Source: Trebonia sp963737285 (GTDB taxonomy: Bacteria; Actinomycetota; Actinomycetes; Streptosporangiales; Streptosporangiaceae). From it: 64,000 nucleotides of DNA. Location of the stretch: the NCBI GenBank assembly GCA_963737285.1, contig CAVTRT010000001.1:879090-943089 (forward strand), written 5' to 3'. Below are positions 59,403-64,000 of this stretch, piece by piece (the first letter of the stretch is position 1; each line of letters begins with the position of its first letter). Below the pieces are notes generated by a model that saw only the letters and a list, made by a program, of their open reading frames with translations, was not told the origin of the DNA and made no database searches. Position numbers and translations under genes: made by a program.

Positions 59403-61035
59403 TCGTACGGGCGGGTCGGTTGGCCGGAGTGCTGCGTGAGGCGGGGGCGGGGCCGGAGTCGGTGGTGGGGCTGTACCTGGAGCGGGGCACCGAGATGGTG
59501 ACGGCGGTGCTGGCGGCGTGGCTGGCCGGGGCGGCCTACCTGCCGCTGGACCCGGGGTACCCGGCCGAGCGGATCAGGTTCATGCTGGCCGACAGCCGCG
59601 CCGAGGTGCTGGTGACACGCCGCCAGACGGGCACGGACCTGGCCGCAGGGCTGGCCGGACAGGTGGTGTGGCTGGATGACGCGCCGTCCCGGCCGTCTGC
59701 GGATGGCGTGCCGCCAGCGTCGGTCAAGGGCGGGCAGCTCGCGTACGTGATCTACACCTCGGGATCGACCGGGATGCCCAAGGGCGTGCAGGCCTGCCAC
59801 GCGGGGCTAGTGAACCTGACAGCGGGGCTGCGGCCGGTACTCGGGGCGGGTCCGGGAGTGCGGGTGCTGCAGTTCGCGTCGTTCAGTTTCGACGCGTCGG
59901 TCTTCGACATGGCAGTGGTGCTGGCGGCCGGCGGCACGCTGATAGTGGCATCCTCAGCGGAACGGGCCGATCCAGGCCTGCTGACCGAGCTGGTCCAGGG
60001 CGCGGGAGTCGTGGCGGCAAGCGTAGTGCCGTCATTGCTGGGAGTGCTGGATCCGGGTGCGCTGGCGGGTGTGTCGGGGCTGCTGCTGGGCGCGGAACTG
60101 CTGACCGAGCCGATGGCCAGGCGATGGTCGGCCGGGCGGCAGCTGGTCAACACCTACGGCCCGACAGAGGCTACGGTAATGACCACTGCGGGTAGGGTGC
60201 GCGAAGAGGACGGCCTGCCGTCGGTGGGGCGGCCGGTGGCTAATACGCGGCTGCTACGTGCTGGACCAGTGGCTGGAGCCGGTCCCGGCGGGGATAGCCG
60301 GCGAGCTGTACATCGCGGGTGCGGGGCTGGCGCGGGGGTACCTGGGCCGTCCTGCCCTGACCGGGGAGCGGTTCACCGCGTGCCCGTTCAGCGTGGCGGG
60401 GGAGCGGATGTACCGGACGGGGGACCTGGCGCGGTGGACCGGGGGCGGGGAGCTGGAGTTCGCGGGCCGGGCTGATGACCAGGTGAAGATCCGCGGGTTC
60501 CGGATCGAGCCGGGCGAGGTGGAGGCGGTCCTGGCGGCGCATCCCGCGGTGGGGCAGGCTGTGGTGGCGGTGCGGGAGGACTCCCCGGGCGACAGGCGGC
60601 TGGCCGCCTACGTCGTCCCGGCTGGTGGCGCGGGCGGCGACGGTGGCGTCCCGGACAGCGGGGCCCTGGCGGCGGCGGTGCGGGACTACGTGGCCGGCCG
60701 GCTGCCGGAGTACATGGTGCCCTCGGCGGTGATGGTGCTGGCGGAGCTGCCGCTGACCCCCAACGGCAAGGTCGACCGCAAGGCGCTGCCCGCTCCCGAG
60801 CACGCGACGGAAGGGAGCCGGGGACCGGCGACGTTGCGGGAGGAGATCCTGTGCGGGGTGTTCGCTGAGGTGCTGGGCCTGGACCGGGTCGGGGCCGAGG
60901 ACAGCTTCTTCGCGCTGGGCGGTCACTCGCTGCTGGCGGTGTCGCTGGCCGAGCGGCTGCGGGAGCGGGGGGTGCCGGTGTCGGTGCGGGCGCTGTTCGA
61001 GGCGCCGACCCCGGCCGGGCTGGCCGCGGCTGCCG
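57860..61035 (+). other. NRPS module 7: C-A-T, residue unassigned
   Basis: C7 is nearly identical to C5 and C6 with HHIACDGWSM (about 58287). The A7 core (about 59600-60250) is distinct: FSFDASVFDMAVVL, VVAASVVPSLLGVL and LVNTYGPTEATVM. Pocket residues by eye D-A-F-S-L-G-T-V-M. I know no standard code that fits; the hydrophobic character suggests a non-polar or aromatic residue. T7 (LGGHSLLAVSLAERLRERGV) has the VSLxERL form that precedes E/C domains in this protein, and the residue should become D. Confidence 0.75.
59390..60256 (+). CDS. NRPS, A7 core segment
   Basis: Frame with AAYLPLDPGYPAERIRFMLA, QLAYVIYTSGSTGMPKGVQA, the pocket region FSFDASVFDMAVVL, LVNTYGPTEATVMTTAG and VGRPVANTR. 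At about 60254 the bases CGGCTGCTACGTGCTGG replace CGGCTGTACGTGCTGG of the sister domains, again a one-base difference that shifts frame. Confidence 0.85.
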
Positions 61036-64000
61036 GGCAGGCGGCGGTGGAGGTGCCGCCGAGGCTGATCCCGGCGGGCGCGCAGGCGATCACGCCGGGG
61101 ATGCTGCCCCTGGTGACGCTGACCGAAGAGCAGGTCGCCGCGATCGTGGCTGGCGTCGATGGCGGCGCGGGGAACGTGGCTGACGTGTACCCGCTGGCGC
61201 CGCTGCAGGAGGGGATGTTCTTCCACCACCTGATGGCGGGCGGGGGTGATGGCGGCGATGTGTACCTGCAGGCTTATGTGCTGGGGTTTGACGGCCGGGG
61301 GCGGGTGGATGAGTTCCTGGGGGCGTTGCAGCGGGTGGTGGACCGGCATGACATCTTCCGTACGGCGGTGGCGTGGCAGGGGCTGCCCGAGCCGGTGCAG
61401 GTGGTGTGGCGGCGGGCGGTGCTGCCGGTGACGGAGCTGGTCCTGGAGGCCGCTGCCGGGGACGGGGGGCCGGAGGCGGTCGCGGCGGCGGTGGGGGAGC
61501 TGCTGGGGGCGGCTGCGCCGTGGATGGACCTGGGGCGGGCGCCGCTGCTGCGGGCGTACGTGGCGGCGGGGCCGGGGCAGGGGTGGCTGGCGCTGGTGCA
61601 GATCCATCACCTGCTGCTGGACCATACCGGGATGGACGTGGTGCTGGGGGAGGTGCGGGCGATCCTGGCCGGGGAGGGGGACCGGCTGCCGGCGGCGCTG
61701 CCGTTCCGGGACTTCGTGGCGCATGCCCGGCTGGGGGTGCCGCGGGCTGAGCACGAGCGGTTCTTCGCCGGGCTGCTGGGGGACGTGTCGGAGCCGACGG
61801 CCCCGTACGGGCTGCTGGACACGCACGGGGATGGCAGTGGCGCGGTTCGTGCCGCGCTGCGGGTGGGTGACGGGCTTGCCGGCCGGGTGCGGGGGCAGGC
61901 CCGGGTGGCGGGGGTGTCGGCGGCGACGCTGTTCCACCTGGCGTGGGCGCGGGTGCTGGCGACGCTGGCCGGGCGTGATGACGTGGTGTTCGGCACGGTG
62001 CTGTTCGGCCGGATGAACGCCGGGGCGGGTGCGGACCGGGTGGCGGGGCCGTTCATGAACACGCTGCCGGTCCGGGTCAGGGTCGGGCCGGACGGGGCCG
62101 CCGGGGCGGTGGCCGGGCTGCAGGCCCAGCTGGCCCGGCTGCTGGTCCACGAGCATGCCCCCCTGGCCCTGGCCCAGCAGGCCAGCGGCGTGGCACCACC
62201 CGCCCCCCTGTTCACCTCCCTGTTCAACTACCGGCACAGCCAGCCCCAGGCCACCCAGACCCCAGGCGGCGGCGTCATGCCCGGCGTCCACGCCCTGCCT
62301 AGCCCGGAGCACACCAACTACCCGCTCACTGTGGCGGTGGACGATGTCGGGACCGGATTTGCCGTCACCGCTAATGCGGTGGCGCCGGCGGAGCCGGGGC
62401 AGGTGTGCGCCCTGCTGGTGACCGCGCTGGAGGGTCTGGTCACGGCTCTTGAGCAGGCTCCCGCTACCCCGTTGTACCGGGTGCCGGTGCTGGGTGCGGC
62501 GGAGCGGGAGCGGGTGGTGTCGGGGTGGAATGACACGGTGGCGGGGGTGCCGGCGGGGTCGGTGGGGGATCTGGTGGTGGCGCGGGCGGGGGAGTGCCCG
62601 GATGGGGTGGCGGTGGCGTGCGGGGATGAGCATGTGACGTTCGGGGAGCTGGTGGCGCGGGCGGGGCGGGTGGCCGGGGTGCTGCGCGGTGCGGGGGCGG
62701 GGCCGGAGTCGGTGGTGGGCGTGCTGATGGACCGTTCCGCGGGCCTGGTGGCCGCGCTGCTGGGGGTGTGGCTGGCGGGGGCGGCGTACCTGCCGGTTGA
62801 TCCGGGGTACCCGGCTGGGCGGGCAGGGTTCATGCTGGCTGATGCGGGGGCGCGGGTGGTGGTGGCGGACCGGGCCGGGCCGTGGCCCGGCGCGGCCCCG
62901 CGGGTGCTGCGGGCGGCGGAGGTCCTGGGCGGTGCCCCCCGCGGCGGGGACGGGGCTGGCGTGCCGCCGGCGCTGGCGCGGCCGGGGCAGCTGGCGTACG
63001 TGATGTACACGTCGGGGTCGACCGGGGTGCCCAAGGGCGTGGCGGTGACTCAGCAGGACGTGGCTGGCCTGGTCGGGGACCGGTGCTGGCGGCGGGATGG
63101 CGCCCGGCGGGTGCTGTTCCACGCCCCGCACGCGTTCGACGCGTCGGTGCTGGAGCTGTGGGTGACGCTGGCGGGCGGCGGGACGGTGGTGGCCGCGCCG
63201 GGCGGGGACCTGGACGCGGGGGTGCTGCGGTGGCTGGTCCGGTCGCGGGCGCTGACTGACGTGCACGTGACCGCGGGGCTGTGCCAGGTGCTGGCCGAGG
63301 TGGACCCGGGCTGCTTCACGGGGGTGGCGCAGGTGCTGACCGGCGGGGACGTGGTCCCGGCGGGCGCGGTGCGCCAGGTGCTGGAGGCCTCGCGGCCGCG
63401 GGCCGGGGTACGGCACCTGTACGGGCCGACCGAGGCGACGCTGTGCGCGGCCCAGCACGTGGCCGCGGCCGCGGCCGCGGTCCCGGCGGTGCTGCCGGTC
63501 GGGCGGCCGCTGGACAACACCCGGCTGTACGTGCTGGACCAGTGGCTGGAGCCGGTCCCGGCGGGGATAGCCGGCGAGCTGTACATCGCGGGCGCGGGGC
63601 TGGCGCGGGGGTACCTGGGCCGTCCTGGCCTGACCGGGGAGCGGTTCACCGCGTGCCCGTTCAGCGTGGCGGGGGAGCGGATGTACCGGACGGGGGACCT
63701 GGCGCGGTGGACCGGGGGCGGGGAGCTGGTGTTCGCGGGCCGGGCTGATGACCAGGTGAAGATCCGCGGGTTCCGGATCGAGCCGGGCGAGGTGGAGGCG
63801 GTCCTGGCGGCGCATCCCGCGGTGGGGCAGGCTGTGGTGGCGGTGCGGGAGGACTCCCCGGGCGACAGGCGGCTGGCCGCCTACGTCGTCCCGGCTGGTG
63901 GCGCGGGCGGCGACGGTGGCGTCCCGGACAGCGGGGCCCTGGCGGCGGCGGTGCGGGACTACGTGGCCGGCCGCCTGCCGGAGTACATGGTGCCCTCGGC
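60257..64000 (+). CDS. NRPS, last open segment (end of A7, T7, E/C8, A8), runs off the right edge
   Basis: Open in one frame from about 60257 to the last base, about 1248 residues, with no stop. It encodes the end of A7, T7 (LGGHSLLAVSLAERLRERGV), the dual E/C8 domain and A8 up to GRLPEYMVPSA. T8 and any later modules and the release thioesterase lie beyond the window. Confidence 0.92.
61040..64000 (+). other. NRPS module 8: dual E/C-A, predicted Hpg (truncated by window)
   Basis: E/C8 has PPRLIPAGAQAITPGMLPLV, HHLMAGGGDGGDVYL and a normal active site IHHLLLDHTGMD (about 61608), so it should epimerise residue 7. A8 pocket residues by eye D-A-L-H-L-G-L-L-C, from AFDASVLELWVTL, HVTAGLCQVL, VLTGGDVV and LYGPTEATLCA. 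This matches known Hpg codes (DIFHLGLLC and variants), linking the NRPS directly to hmaS and hpgT in this window. T8 is beyond the edge. Confidence 0.85.

Overview
This window is high-GC actinobacterial DNA carrying the left part of a large non-ribosomal peptide (NRPS) gene cluster. Evidence for an actinomycete: a WhiB-like fragment, a tRNA-Thr followed by tyrosine-integrase relics, XRE-SARP/NB-ARC and StrR-type regulators, GTG starts and very GC-rich third positions. The sequence alone does not fix the genus.

Layout. 0-2.2 kb: mobile-element edge (WhiB-like fragment, tyrosine integrase, tRNA-Thr, integrase and transposase remnants). 2.4-7.8 kb: XRE-SARP-NB-ARC-TPR regulator, hot-dog dehydratase, StrR-type regulator. 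8.1-15.4 kb: a broken IS, a decayed Sfp-type phosphopantetheinyl transferase, metallophosphoesterase plus htpG, and debris (integrase, IS66-like, helicase and IS1380 remnants) surrounding one small intact gene. 15.6-26.1 kb: precursor and tailoring genes: mbtH, hpgT-like aminotransferase, alpha/beta hydrolase, second mbtH, hmaS and dpgA-dpgB-dpgC for 4-hydroxyphenylglycine (Hpg) and 3,5-dihydroxyphenylglycine (Dpg), then convergent genes for a flavin halogenase and a CmlA-type diiron beta-hydroxylase. 26.6-30.7 kb: IS1380 remnant and a PadR-ABC transporter operon. 30.9-36.0 kb: broken DAHP synthase, third mbtH, broken type II thioesterase, KAS III and an ABC exporter. 36.0-38.1 kb: two SyrP-like Fe(II)/2-oxoglutarate oxygenases, divergent from the NRPS. 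38.5-64.0 kb: at least eight NRPS modules, running off the right edge.

The NRPS begins with a condensation domain, as expected for N-acylation. By-eye specificity codes give Asn1 - unassigned2 - Asp3 - Asn4 - Gly5 - Asn6 - unassigned7 - Hpg8. Dual epimerisation/condensation (E/C) domains open modules 2, 4 and 8 and would set residues 1, 3 and 7 to D. The E/C domain of module 4 has Tyr-Gln in place of the catalytic His-His. Halogenase, three beta-hydroxylases, KAS III, Hpg/Dpg genes and MbtH proteins suggest a halogenated, beta-hydroxylated aryl-glycine lipopeptide related in logic to ramoplanin and enduracidin but with a different Asn/Asp/Gly-rich start. I do not recognise it as a known product.

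Regulation. Six copies of a 29-bp palindrome, close to GTTCAACTG-N11-CAGTTGAAC, match the StrR-type operator architecture. They sit before the cmlA/halogenase genes, mbtH3, the NRPS/oxygenase divergent promoter and the alpha/beta hydrolase, and two lie stranded in debris. They tie the cluster to the StrR-like gene at 6.6-7.8 kb.

Many reading frames are interrupted (SARP gene, ABC permease, thioesterase, DAHP synthase and about twelve places in the NRPS). Those in the GC-rich repeated NRPS look like consensus or assembly errors. The DAHP synthase, phosphopantetheinyl transferase and IS remnants look truly decayed.
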